Source of the DNA: Clostridiales bacterium
GTDB taxonomy: Bacteria; Bacillota; Clostridia; Peptostreptococcales; Anaerovoracaceae
DNA length: 64,000 nucleotides
Assembly: GCA_009776955.1 (NCBI GenBank)
Contig: WRMW01000002.1
Span: 123,154 to 187,153, forward strand
Direction: 5' to 3'
Shown here: positions 9,221-17,905 of the stretch, one piece after another
Layout of the letters: every line of letters begins with the position of its first letter
Position numbering within the stretch: the first letter of the stretch is position 1
The notes under the pieces: model-generated
What the model was told of the DNA's origin: nothing
The model's input: the letters and a program-made list of their open reading frames with translations, nothing else
Databases searched by the model: none
Translations under genes and position numbers: made by a program

Positions 9221-9957
9221 GTGAAAAATACCCCCAAGACTTTTTGGATTTATTGAACTCCATAGAGGAGAAACGTCCGCGTACCGTTATTCAGCATATA
9301 CTGAAACATGGCTATATCACTTCGCAGGAATTGAAAGATGAATATGGGTACAATCACCCGCCCCGTGCGGTTCGCGATGTAAGGGAACGCGGAATTCCGA
9401 TTGAAACTTATCGTATAGAGGGTACTGATGGACGAAAAATTGCTGCCTATAGATTTGGCGACCCTGATGAAGCAAAAAACATATTATCCAAATCAGCTGG
9501 GCGGACGGTGCTTTCAAAAGCGCTAAAACAAGCACTGATAGAAAAATATGGAGCAAGGTGTTTTATATATCTAGAAGCAATGGATGAGAATGTTTTGCAA
9601 GTAGACCACCGCATTCCATATGAAATAGACGGGGAAAAGGACGAAGGCAACCTCGAAGCCTTTATGCTGCTGTCCCCATCGGCAAACAGGGCTAAGTCGT
9701 GGACATGTGAGCACTGCGATAACTGGGAGATAAAGAACGCAGAGTTTTGCCTGAGCTGTTTTTGGGCATACCCGGAGGGCTACGACCACGTTGCAAATAT
9801 GAAGCAGAAGGTGATAACTATCGTTTTTACGGGTGATGAGATTGAGGATTTTAACAGACTTGTGGAACAATCCGGTATTGATGGGGCACAGGCTTTGATT
9901 AAAAGAATTATTCACGAGTACTTTGAGAATGTGGATTGCGGGAATCACGGCAAGTAA
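9217..9957 (+). CDS. Putative HNH-type restriction endonuclease partner
   Basis: Probable restriction enzyme of the preceding methyltransferase. The 246 aa protein has an N-terminal winged-helix-like region (residues 20-66: TVIQHILKHGYITSQELKDE), then an HNH-like core with LQVDHRIPYEIDG (Asp130-His131), Asn144 (EGNLEAFMLLS) and Asn158 (SPSANRAKSW), interleaved with a CEHC (164-167) and CLSC (178-181) pair that probably binds zinc. ATG 9217 overlaps the methyltransferase stop by 4 bases; an in-frame ATG at 9196 would overlap by more and lacks a Shine-Dalgarno. The nuclease role rests on the HNH-like motif and operon position. The cleavage site is unknown. Confidence 0.75.
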   Translation: MSEKYPQDFLDLLNSIEEKRPRTVIQHILKHGYITSQELKDEYGYNHPPRAVRDVRERGIPIETYRIEGTDGRKIAAYRFGDPDEAKNILSKSAGRTVLSKALKQALIEKYGARCFIYLEAMDENVLQVDHRIPYEIDGEKDEGNLEAFMLLSPSANRAKSWTCEHCDNWEIKNAEFCLSCFWAYPEGYDHVANMKQKVITIVFTGDEIEDFNRLVEQSGIDGAQALIKRIIHEYFENVDCGNHGK

Positions 9958-10127
9958 ACCATTGATGGTATTTTGATGGTACAATTTTTGAAAGCGATAG
10001 GGAAAAGAGATAATTCGGAGAATATGACTATGAGAAATGGCGAAAAATCAACAGTAATACATGAGCGTTGCCTTTTCGTCAAAGAGTGGGAGTAGGGACC
10101 CAAACAACTGGCAGGAGGATAAACCAA

Positions 10128-11159
10128 ATGAACACTTTCAAACACAGCTTCAAAAACGACTATAGCGAGCTGGCGCACCCGAGGGTGCTTGCGGCGTTGG
10201 CGTCGGTCGGAACCAAGCAGTTTGAGGGTTATGGGCTGGACGAGTATTCAAGCAAAGCCGCCGAGCACATAAAGAAAAAGATAGGCAAGCCCTCTGCCGA
10301 CGTGCATTTCATAAGCGGCGGCACGCATGCAAACCTTACCGTGATAGCGTCTGCGCTTCGTCCGTACGAGGCGGTCATCGCTTGCGAAAGCGGGCATATC
10401 TCCACGCATGAGACGGGAGCGATCGAGACGGCAGGGCATAAGATATGCACTGTGCGTGGCGAGAACGGAAAGCTCAATGCCGCCGATATAGAAGCGGTTG
10501 TCGATGCCCATGCCGACGAGCATATGGTGAAGCCCCGCCTGGTTTATATATCGCAGTCGACGGAAGTCGGCACGGTCTATAAAAAAGCGGAGCTAAAGGA
10601 AATTGCGGAGTGCTGTCAGAGGAATGGCCTTTATCTCTTTGCTGACGGCGCGAGGCTTGGGGCGGGCATGAACAGTCATGCTTGCGATCTCACTTACAGC
10701 GACATTGCGGACATGGTCGACGCGTTTTTTGTCGGCGGTACCAAAATCGGCGCCTTGTTCGGCGAGGCCATAGTGATTTGCCGCGATGAATTAAAGACGG
10801 ACTTCCGCTACAATCTTAAGCAAAGGGGAGCGTTGCTTTCTAAGGGTGCATCTATAGGCGTGCAATTTGTGGCATTGTTTGAGGATGGCTTGTACGACGA
10901 GCTTGCAAAGCACGCCAATGATACCGCTCTGAAAATAGCGGAGGGGATAAAGGGCTTGGGCTACGACTTTCTTTCCGATGCGGAGACAAACCAGATATTC
11001 CCGATATTCCCCTCGGAAGTGGCCGAAAAATTACACGGTCTATACGGCTTTTATGATTGGCAGCGGATGGGGGACATGACCGCCGTAAGATTGGTATGCT
11101 CGTGGGCAACGCCCGACAGCATAATCGAGGAATTTATCGGCGATTTATCAACGATTTAA
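10128..11159 (+). CDS. Threonine aldolase family PLP enzyme
   Basis: A PLP-dependent fold-type I enzyme of the low-specificity L-threonine aldolase / beta-eliminating lyase family, cleaving L-threonine or allo-threonine to glycine and acetaldehyde. The 343 aa length is typical. FISGGTHANLTV contacts the cofactor phosphate, LFADGARLGAGM provides the Asp that pairs with the pyridine nitrogen, and FVGGTKIGALFG contains the Schiff-base Lys206. ATG 10128 is chosen for the gcaggaggat Shine-Dalgarno; an upstream in-frame start at 10068 lacks one. It returns to core-like base composition after the AT-rich insert. Substrate preference is inferred. Confidence 0.85.
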   Translation: MNTFKHSFKNDYSELAHPRVLAALASVGTKQFEGYGLDEYSSKAAEHIKKKIGKPSADVHFISGGTHANLTVIASALRPYEAVIACESGHISTHETGAIETAGHKICTVRGENGKLNAADIEAVVDAHADEHMVKPRLVYISQSTEVGTVYKKAELKEIAECCQRNGLYLFADGARLGAGMNSHACDLTYSDIADMVDAFFVGGTKIGALFGEAIVICRDELKTDFRYNLKQRGALLSKGASIGVQFVALFEDGLYDELAKHANDTALKIAEGIKGLGYDFLSDAETNQIFPIFPSEVAEKLHGLYGFYDWQRMGDMTAVRLVCSWATPDSIIEEFIGDLSTI

Positions 11160-11199
11160 AGTGTGTTGTAAAAAAATTCAAACAATATAAAAATATCCC

Positions 11200-11228
11200 T
11201 TGACAATATGTGGAAGTGATGCTATATT
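11200..11228 (+). promoter_or_regulatory. Sigma-A type promoter placed at the start codon of the adhesin gene
   Basis: TTGACA (11200-11205), a 17-base spacer, then TATATT (11223-11228). The ATG at 11235 begins only 6 bases after the -10, and no Shine-Dalgarno precedes it, so transcription should start at or next to the start codon. This predicts a leaderless mRNA. Confidence 0.75.
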
Positions 11229-11234
11229 CTCCTT

Positions 11235-14200
11235 ATGAAAAGGGAAATATATGCAAAACTAACCATTATTGGATTGTGTTTTATGATGCTCGTCCCAGCT
11301 GCCAGCTTGTATGCGGGAGAAAATGTTAACCAGACGGATATGTACACCGAAGATGCAGAGAGCGACGAAACGGACGATGGCGGCGAGGAATCGACTCTTG
11401 ACGAAGAAGGTGATGCCTCGCTAGGCGATGACGACCTATCGGACGGCGCGGACGAAGCCTCCGGCGCACATGGAGCCCCCGGCACGGTAGACGACATCTT
11501 CGCGATTGGCGAAAACCTTATGCCGCTTGCGGACTTCCCCCACTTTTTCCATTCGGCGGGACAGCCCGACCCATTCGGCTCAGGAAGCAGCACCGTACAA
11601 TTCTACGTGCCCGACGGGCCGAACTCCATCATGTTCTCGTTCTGCCTCGAAAAGGGGAAGAACGCGCCCCCGCAAAATTCGCCCACTCAGTATTCACCGA
11701 TGGCGGCGCCGGCGTGGTCGACGGCGCTTGGGACATATGCCACATCCGTGCTGCAATCCCACGGCATCGACATCACGGAGGGCTACCACCGTTATTGGGC
11801 GATACAGAATGCGGTATGGATACTTAGCGGCTATAGCGTCGGTACTGCGGCGAACGCGCCCGTGATCCAGGCGTTGGTCGCTGCGGCAGGCCAGTCGGTC
11901 ACCGCGAGCACCCCTGTATTCACAGGGATATCCGATGGCGGCATGCTCAGGGCTTCCATATATGACGAGGACACCGTGCGTTACGGCCCATTTTCCATCT
12001 CAGGCATGAGCGGCACCGCCACGGCGAGGATCTATACCAGCAACGGAAATCATGCAAGGGCTTGGCTCGGCAATTCTTCGGGCGCCCGCATCAATCTCAA
12101 TTCCGTTCCGAACGCGACGAACCTGTACGTCTATCTCCCCAGATACCTATACGAGACGCGCCGGATCAATATCGAGCTCAGCGCCGATTACGTTGTCCCC
12201 AACACCATGGACGCGTTCAAATCGCCCTACCCAAGCGATCAAGACCAGCTTGTCATGCCGTATTGGGAGCCAAGATTCGGTATAAGAACAATAGCCGCGC
12301 AACTCGGAGGTTTCGGCGAGTGCGAAATAGTGAAGCTTGATGCGGGGTGGCAAGAGGATTATAAGGAGGCCAGATATAGCGATGAGAGCGAGGGGGATGC
12401 CTATCGGCTTGACGGCGCCGAGTTCGCGATACGGCAGTGGGATGGGAGCTCTTTCGTGAGCACAAACATCCCTGTGACATACGACCCAGAGACGAGGACA
12501 TATCGCACAGGGTTTTTGAGGGAGACGGCGAGCAACAATGGGCTTTTTCGGATAATCGAGACGACGGTGCCGTATGGCTATCGCGACCCCGTTGTGATTG
12601 AGTTCAATATCAGGGCGAGGTATGAGCTTTCGCTGGATGGCGTGGGTCGGCGGGACGTGAATAACACATTGCTTAATGCAAGAATTGAGTTGCAGAAGCG
12701 AGACCGTGCCGAGATTGCGTCGGGGTTTTCGGACCTTGCACACCCGCAGGGCGACGCGACGCTTGCGGGGGCGTACTACGGGCTTTTTTACGCAAATAAA
12801 GTCACCGACCCGTCAGGCATAAAGCGTAAGGCGGGCGAATTGGTCTGCATAGGCGTCACGGACGAAAACGGACGCATCGTATTCGACAATTCCGATGCGG
12901 AACGCCCGCCTGGAACCCGTAGCCTTATCTGGGGCAACAGCGACGGGCAGACAAATTACGGGACAATGGACTTCCCGATATATCTGCCCGTGTTCGAGCG
13001 GCAGGATCGCCGCATATACCCCGCCAAATACTACATACAGGAACTGGTTCCGTCGCGCGGGTATTTGCTCGACATAGACCCGGACACGGCGGAGCTTGAC
13101 GCGAACGGTGTGCCGATACCCGGCACGGGCACGGCGCGGAAATACGAGGTGGACGCATACGACTACGGCAATGCGGCGAACCCGGTCGGCGTGCGTGTGG
13201 ACGTCACAGTGACCGAGCAGGCGAAGATGCGGGGCTTCCTTTTGCGAAAGCTCAGGAGCGACGGCAACGAGACCGAGCATTACAACCTCAACGGCGCAGG
13301 CTTTTCCGTCTATTTGATAGCCGACCTTATGGAGATTATCGAAAAGAAAGCGTCGACCGGCCCCTCCGTAAAAATTCCGCAGCGCGGGTCGAATGGATGG
13401 GACAAACAGGACTTCATCGACTTTTTCTACGAAGAAGATTACGAGCATCCGCCGGACACCGGCACGGGCAAGGACTGGTACAACCACGAGGGGAACACAT
13501 ATGATGGAAGATATAATTTCGATCTCTATCCGGAATTGAAAAGGGCGCGGATCGACTACGTGGAAAGCCCGGTGTTCTATTCGGGCGTGCCGCTTGTGCC
13601 AGGGCTGCGATATGGCAAGTATGGGGACAATTATGAGCCGCAGAACGGAGAGGTGGTATTCCCTGAGTTTCCGTACGGCGAGTATATCGTGTTTGAGACA
13701 TACGTTCCGACGGGACTGGACAGGGTGAAGCCTTTTATAGTGAATATCGCGGAGGACGGCGGGGATGTTGAGGACGATGACGGCATCTGCAATCCTGACA
13801 GGCCGGAACAGGACTGGCGGATTCAGATAGACCTCGACAATTTTTGGGTCAGGATATGGAAAAAAGACGCCGAGACGGGGCGTGTCGTTGTCGGGAAAGG
13901 CGCCGGATACCGCCTGAAATATCTCGGCACGGACGGGGTGGAAGGCACGGCGGACGATAGATGGGTCGAGATGGACGTGCCGACCAAAAACGGCATCGAG
14001 CGGATCGGCACGGAGGCGAATCCGTTCCGTGTCGGGGCGAACGGGGTCTTGATCCTGCCACAGAGAATAAAGGCAGGGAAGTACAAGCTATATGAAGTGG
14101 AAGCGCCGGGCGGCTATGTCCTTTCATACCACGAAAGAGTGGATGACGCAGGCTTCCATCAAGCAGAGCCGGAACAGATATGCAAGCATGGCTATGGCTT

Positions 14201-16067
14201 CTCCCCGTCCTGCATATTATACGCGCCGGTGATTGGCTCGCCCGACCCGCAGCCGGATGTCAGGCCCGTATTCGACACGAACGAGGCGCATAGGGTGGCG
14301 GATTTTGACGCCGATGGGGACGGGTACAACGATTTCGTGATTGAGCTTGTGCAGTTCAACGAGCGGCAGAAAGGGCGGCTAAACATCCACAAGGCACGGG
14401 AAGCGGTGCCGGAGCATGGCGGCCGGCCGACCACGATGCCGCTCGCAGGCGTTCGGTTCGAGCTTTACGCGGCGGAGGACATCCTGACGCTTGACGGCCA
14501 CGGCAAGGTGATATTTTCGGCGGGCGAGTTGGTTGCGACCACATATACCGACGCGGACGGGAACGCGTTCTTCAAGGATTTGCACTTGGGGCTTTATCTG
14601 TTGAGGGAGGCGGATATCGACGATTCCGACAAGGCGAGGATAGGCGGCAGGCTTGTGTCGGGATACAAATTTGTGGACGAATTGTTGGTGGATTTGCGGC
14701 CGCCGGAGGGGGCGGGGCTTGACGCGGACAGCCCATTTTGGCAGGAGAACGCCGTGATTGCGGCGTCTTGGGACATGCTCAATGTCTTGCAGCTCGGACG
14801 GGTGGAGATATATAAATACGGCAGGACGGACGGGGAGAGCGAAGCGCTTTCGGGCGTGGTGTTCGATGTGGTCGCGGCGGAAGATATAATATGCGTAAAC
14901 ACGGGCGAGACGGTTTTTGACGCGGGTGCGGTCGTGGGCACGATAGTGACGGACGATGAGGGCAGGGGGTCATTGGGCGAGCTATTGCCGGGCGAATACA
15001 TTCTTCGCGAGGTCTTGGCGCCAAAGGGCTACGTCCCCATAGACGATAAGTATTTCACGATATCCGAACGTGGCCACACGGACGATCTGGAGTGGCATTC
15101 GTGGGATATATTCAACGCGCGTGCCGTGACGGTGGAAGTGGACAAAGACACGATAAGGCGGACATCGGCCGCATTCGCAAGCCTGCCCGGTCAAGCCGGC
15201 CACAACAATATAGGGCGCAAAGACGAGAGGTATCGCTACGATGTCAATTTCCGCCTGACCTCTGCCATATGGGTGGACGAGTTTGTGGTGGATGACCCGC
15301 TCGAAAAGGCGGTTCGGGGAGAGGTCTTTGTCGAAGAAATCTGGACGCCCATTGTATGGGGTGACCATGACGGCCTGTGGAACCTATGGTACGGGACAAA
15401 CAAGACAGACCCCGAAACGGATTATTCGCTCGCAAGCGCGATGGACACGAATCCATACAATCCCGACAACCCGGAACGGATTGCCGCCTACCCCAACACA
15501 GGGCTGAAACTGCTTGCCCAGGGGCTTGGGACAGACCAAAGATATCACTTCACTTTGAACGATTTCGGCCTCGGCGATGGCGAATACCTGACGCATCTTC
15601 GCTACGAGTATGGCAGGGTCGAAGTGGGCTTCACGTCCAAAAATTATTCCAGTACGTCGCTGAACGACAGATCCGTCATCGACTGGACGCCCGACGAATC
15701 GACGCATTTCTATTCGCAAGGCGCTTTGACGCCCGGCTATGAACTGAAGGGGGCGGCCTACCTCGTCTCTGCGGCGAAGCCGATGACCGACGGGGACATC
15801 GTAAGCTCTGTATCGGCGCACGTAGCGAGGGACGTGGTGATGCTTGCGCGCGATGATGACAAGGTCATCACGAAAGTGTTCGGCACGTTTGTCTACAGCG
15901 GCGAGGCTCCGAGCGGGAATGTGCCGAGGACCTTGGACGATTACCCGTTGCTGATGTGGCTGCTCGCGCTGCTGTCGGCGTCGATAGGCCTGTTGGTCAT
16001 GGGGCGGGTGAGCATGGGGCGACGCATAAACAATAGAGAAAGAGGCAAAGCATATGTACATATATAA
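11235..16067 (+). CDS. Large thioester/CnaB-domain surface adhesin
   Basis: A secreted, probably wall-anchored fibrous adhesin of 1610 aa. A signal peptide occupies about residues 1-28, followed by an acidic linker. A thioester-like domain follows: Cys137 (FSFCLEK) and Gln191 (AIQNAVW) match the Cys/Gln pair that forms the internal thioester in TED adhesins. Then come several SpaA/CnaB-type beta-sandwich repeats, each ending in an E-x-x-x-P-x-G-Y strand (VEAPGGYVLS, EVLAPKGYVPI, ETTVPYGYRD). The C-terminus is NVPRTLDDYP, a membrane helix and an Arg-rich tail: a sorting signal in which the LPxTG glycine is Leu. No sortase is in the window. The next gene overlaps by 14 bases. Confidence 0.85.
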   Translation: MKREIYAKLTIIGLCFMMLVPAASLYAGENVNQTDMYTEDAESDETDDGGEESTLDEEGDASLGDDDLSDGADEASGAHGAPGTVDDIFAIGENLMPLADFPHFFHSAGQPDPFGSGSSTVQFYVPDGPNSIMFSFCLEKGKNAPPQNSPTQYSPMAAPAWSTALGTYATSVLQSHGIDITEGYHRYWAIQNAVWILSGYSVGTAANAPVIQALVAAAGQSVTASTPVFTGISDGGMLRASIYDEDTVRYGPFSISGMSGTATARIYTSNGNHARAWLGNSSGARINLNSVPNATNLYVYLPRYLYETRRINIELSADYVVPNTMDAFKSPYPSDQDQLVMPYWEPRFGIRTIAAQLGGFGECEIVKLDAGWQEDYKEARYSDESEGDAYRLDGAEFAIRQWDGSSFVSTNIPVTYDPETRTYRTGFLRETASNNGLFRIIETTVPYGYRDPVVIEFNIRARYELSLDGVGRRDVNNTLLNARIELQKRDRAEIASGFSDLAHPQGDATLAGAYYGLFYANKVTDPSGIKRKAGELVCIGVTDENGRIVFDNSDAERPPGTRSLIWGNSDGQTNYGTMDFPIYLPVFERQDRRIYPAKYYIQELVPSRGYLLDIDPDTAELDANGVPIPGTGTARKYEVDAYDYGNAANPVGVRVDVTVTEQAKMRGFLLRKLRSDGNETEHYNLNGAGFSVYLIADLMEIIEKKASTGPSVKIPQRGSNGWDKQDFIDFFYEEDYEHPPDTGTGKDWYNHEGNTYDGRYNFDLYPELKRARIDYVESPVFYSGVPLVPGLRYGKYGDNYEPQNGEVVFPEFPYGEYIVFETYVPTGLDRVKPFIVNIAEDGGDVEDDDGICNPDRPEQDWRIQIDLDNFWVRIWKKDAETGRVVVGKGAGYRLKYLGTDGVEGTADDRWVEMDVPTKNGIERIGTEANPFRVGANGVLILPQRIKAGKYKLYEVEAPGGYVLSYHERVDDAGFHQAEPEQICKHGYGFSPSCILYAPVIGSPDPQPDVRPVFDTNEAHRVADFDADGDGYNDFVIELVQFNERQKGRLNIHKAREAVPEHGGRPTTMPLAGVRFELYAAEDILTLDGHGKVIFSAGELVATTYTDADGNAFFKDLHLGLYLLREADIDDSDKARIGGRLVSGYKFVDELLVDLRPPEGAGLDADSPFWQENAVIAASWDMLNVLQLGRVEIYKYGRTDGESEALSGVVFDVVAAEDIICVNTGETVFDAGAVVGTIVTDDEGRGSLGELLPGEYILREVLAPKGYVPIDDKYFTISERGHTDDLEWHSWDIFNARAVTVEVDKDTIRRTSAAFASLPGQAGHNNIGRKDERYRYDVNFRLTSAIWVDEFVVDDPLEKAVRGEVFVEEIWTPIVWGDHDGLWNLWYGTNKTDPETDYSLASAMDTNPYNPDNPERIAAYPNTGLKLLAQGLGTDQRYHFTLNDFGLGDGEYLTHLRYEYGRVEVGFTSKNYSSTSLNDRSVIDWTPDESTHFYSQGALTPGYELKGAAYLVSAAKPMTDGDIVSSVSAHVARDVVMLARDDDKVITKVFGTFVYSGEAPSGNVPRTLDDYPLLMWLLALLSASIGLLVMGRVSMGRRINNRERGKAYVHI

Positions 16068-17139
16068 CGGAAGAACAATTGCCGGGTTGCTGCTGCTCGT
16101 TACGTTGGCGGTGATAGCGGCGTTTCCGATGGGGGCGTTCGGGGCGGTCTCGCCCGATGGGGGCGGGACAGGCGGGCAGGCGTTCACGATAACGCGAGAG
16201 TTTACATATAAGGCGGGGGAGACACCGAATATCCCCGAAACAATCAGCCAGTACGGGGTGGTGTTCACATTGGTGTCCGTTTCGGAGCCAGTGGCGAGCA
16301 CGAGGCTTCCGAGGACACGGACTTACACATACCGCGTCCCGGCGGTCTACACGCCCGATCAATTGTCGCAAGTGCCGCCAGGTGTCAGCCTGACGCCTGT
16401 ATACGGCGAGGGCAAACGGCAAGTTGACCGTAGCGAAGTGATACGAGGGCTGAAGAACAACGACGTCGACAGCTTGCCGCAGCGAAAAACATATAGCGAT
16501 ACGACCGGCCAGGGGCCCGGCGCAAGGGTCAGCGGCTCCCTTACGCTCGCCGAGGTCAAGTATGAAGTGGTCTCATATGACGAGGACGGGCTACCAAACA
16601 ATTACACGGCGCGCGTCGTTTATCGCGGTGAAGAAACTTACTCAATTCTGCTCTACTATACCGCAGTGGAAACCTATACAGAAGAAGTTGCCGAGGACGG
16701 TGAGGAAACATTTACCGTCGTGGCGACCTACGAAGGCTCGATGCCTTCGGATGATGATATAAGTTCGCCTGCTGCGGACGAACCTGCTGAGGAGCCAGGT
16801 GATAGCGGTCCTGAGCCGGAAACGGGAGCGGATGACAATAATTCGGACGAGTATGCTTTTGCGGTGCCAGGAGGCGGCGAGACCGGCCCCGGTGCCGGAT
16901 CTGATGGCGGGTCGGGCGTGGGCGCCGAGGAGGTTGCGCCCACACCCGACCCTGCCGCCGGAGGCATCGCCGACTTTTTCACAGGGCTTTTCGGCAGGCT
17001 GACATCGCTCAATCTTCCATTTTCTCTAGACACCCTTTCGCCAGTCGGCGTAGCCTCGCTCGCCACCCTCGTCGCCGTGGCCCTGGCGCTCCTCGCCCTC
17101 GGATACCACACCCGCCGCAGAGTTCGCATGGGGCATTAG
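16054..17139 (+). CDS. Membrane-anchored surface protein, partner of the adhesin
   Basis: Unrecognised family, 361 aa. A signal peptide covers about residues 1-32 (LLLLVTLAVIAAFPMGAFGA). A beta-rich ectodomain follows, with tyrosine/valine-rich strands, then a low-complexity Gly/Pro/Asp/Glu linker (about 230-310). One C-terminal membrane helix ends in HTRRRVRMGH, giving an outside-facing topology. No LPxTG motif is seen. The gene starts inside the end of the adhesin gene (14-base overlap, gaaagagg Shine-Dalgarno), so it is translationally coupled and may be an accessory or basal anchor for the adhesin. That role is inference. Confidence 0.75.
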   Translation: MYIYNGRTIAGLLLLVTLAVIAAFPMGAFGAVSPDGGGTGGQAFTITREFTYKAGETPNIPETISQYGVVFTLVSVSEPVASTRLPRTRTYTYRVPAVYTPDQLSQVPPGVSLTPVYGEGKRQVDRSEVIRGLKNNDVDSLPQRKTYSDTTGQGPGARVSGSLTLAEVKYEVVSYDEDGLPNNYTARVVYRGEETYSILLYYTAVETYTEEVAEDGEETFTVVATYEGSMPSDDDISSPAADEPAEEPGDSGPEPETGADDNNSDEYAFAVPGGGETGPGAGSDGGSGVGAEEVAPTPDPAAGGIADFFTGLFGRLTSLNLPFSLDTLSPVGVASLATLVAVALALLALGYHTRRRVRMGH

Positions 17140-17148
17140 AAAGGCAGA

Positions 17149-17183
17149 AAATCCGCCGGAAATATTGAATTTCCAACGGATTT
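17149..17183. terminator. Nested hairpin between surface operon and tRNA-Pro
   Basis: Outer stem aaatccg/cggattt (17149-17155 with 17177-17183) encloses ggaaat/atttcc (17158-17163 with 17169-17174) and a 5-base loop. On the minus strand the stem runs into gattttctgcc, giving a short T-tract for the tRNA transcript. On the plus strand it follows the surface gene's stop by 9 bases. A bidirectional terminator is the simplest reading. Confidence 0.6.
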
Positions 17184-17186
17184 CCT

Positions 17187-17264
17187 TGGTCGGAGTGGAG
17201 AGATTCGAACTCTCGGCCCCTTGACCCCCAGTCAAGTACGCTAACCAAACTGCGCTACACCCCG
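17187..17264 (-). tRNA. tRNA-Pro (anticodon GGG)
   Basis: Read on the minus strand, acceptor cggggtg pairs with cactccg. The D-arm is gcgcagtttggttagcg. The anticodon stem cttga/tcaag encloses a 7-base loop ctggggg whose middle triplet is GGG, decoding CCC and CCU proline codons. The T-arm contains gagagttcgaatctctc. The discriminator A and CCA tail are encoded (17187-17190). All cloverleaf elements are intact. Confidence 0.95.
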
Positions 17265-17345
17265 GTGCAGGGTTTGATTATATGGCAATATACCGTCAGT
17301 GTCAAACGAAGGTGCGTTTTTTCCAGGGTTTTGTTCGGTGTGCGG

Positions 17346-17891
17346 TCAGCTCTTGGCTGGCGGGATGGCCTTCGCCAGCACGGGCGAGACAAGCAGGGCG
17401 AGCAGGCCGCCGATTGAGGCGGTGACTATCTGCGGCCATGAGAAGGCGGCTGATACCACACCAGCCTGCGGCTCCGCAAGGTTTAGCACGAGCGGGACTA
17501 TCAGGTTTACGATGCCGATATAGAGGACGAGGAACTTGGCGCCGGCTCCGACGGCAAGGGCAAGGATGTCGAACGCCTTGCTACGTTCCGTGCGTCTAAG
17601 GGCGATGATATGCCAAAGAAAGACAATTACGAGATTGCCGGCGATGATGACGGGGACGAAAGGCCAGAAGGGGCTCATTCCAGTCAGGGCGGCGATGATT
17701 GGCGAGATGGCACCGATGGTCGCGGCAGAGGAAAGGCCGCAGAACATAACGGCAAGTATCAAGAGCATATTGACAAGCGAGCCAGTGACAAAGGAGTTGC
17801 CGAGCGGACGCGTCACAATCTGCGCCACCACAAGCACTGCCAAAAATATACCCGTTTGTGCCACCCACCTTGCATGTTGATTACGCATCAT
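17346..17891 (-). CDS. ECF transporter S component-like membrane protein
   Basis: A 181 aa integral membrane protein resembling the substrate-binding S component of energy-coupling factor vitamin transporters: about six hydrophobic helices, an N-terminal IFLAVLVVAQIVTRPLGNSFVTGSLVN stretch cut here to its key residues (VTRPLGNSF), and an AALTGMSPFWPFVPVIIAGN segment typical of the family in its ARxxG-independent form. The ligand is unknown and the shared EcfA/EcfT module is not in the window. The start is ATG 17891 (or 17888), directly after a ggagggaggcg Shine-Dalgarno. It lies 14 bases downstream of rodA on the same strand. A longer in-frame open frame exists upstream but overlaps rodA and is not coding. 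Confidence 0.7.
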   Translation of the reverse strand: MMRNQHARWVAQTGIFLAVLVVAQIVTRPLGNSFVTGSLVNMLLILAVMFCGLSSAATIGAISPIIAALTGMSPFWPFVPVIIAGNLVIVFLWHIIALRRTERSKAFDILALAVGAGAKFLVLYIGIVNLIVPLVLNLAEPQAGVVSAAFSWPQIVTASIGGLLALLVSPVLAKAIPPAKS

Positions 17892-17905
17892 CGCCTCCCT
17901 CCTTT

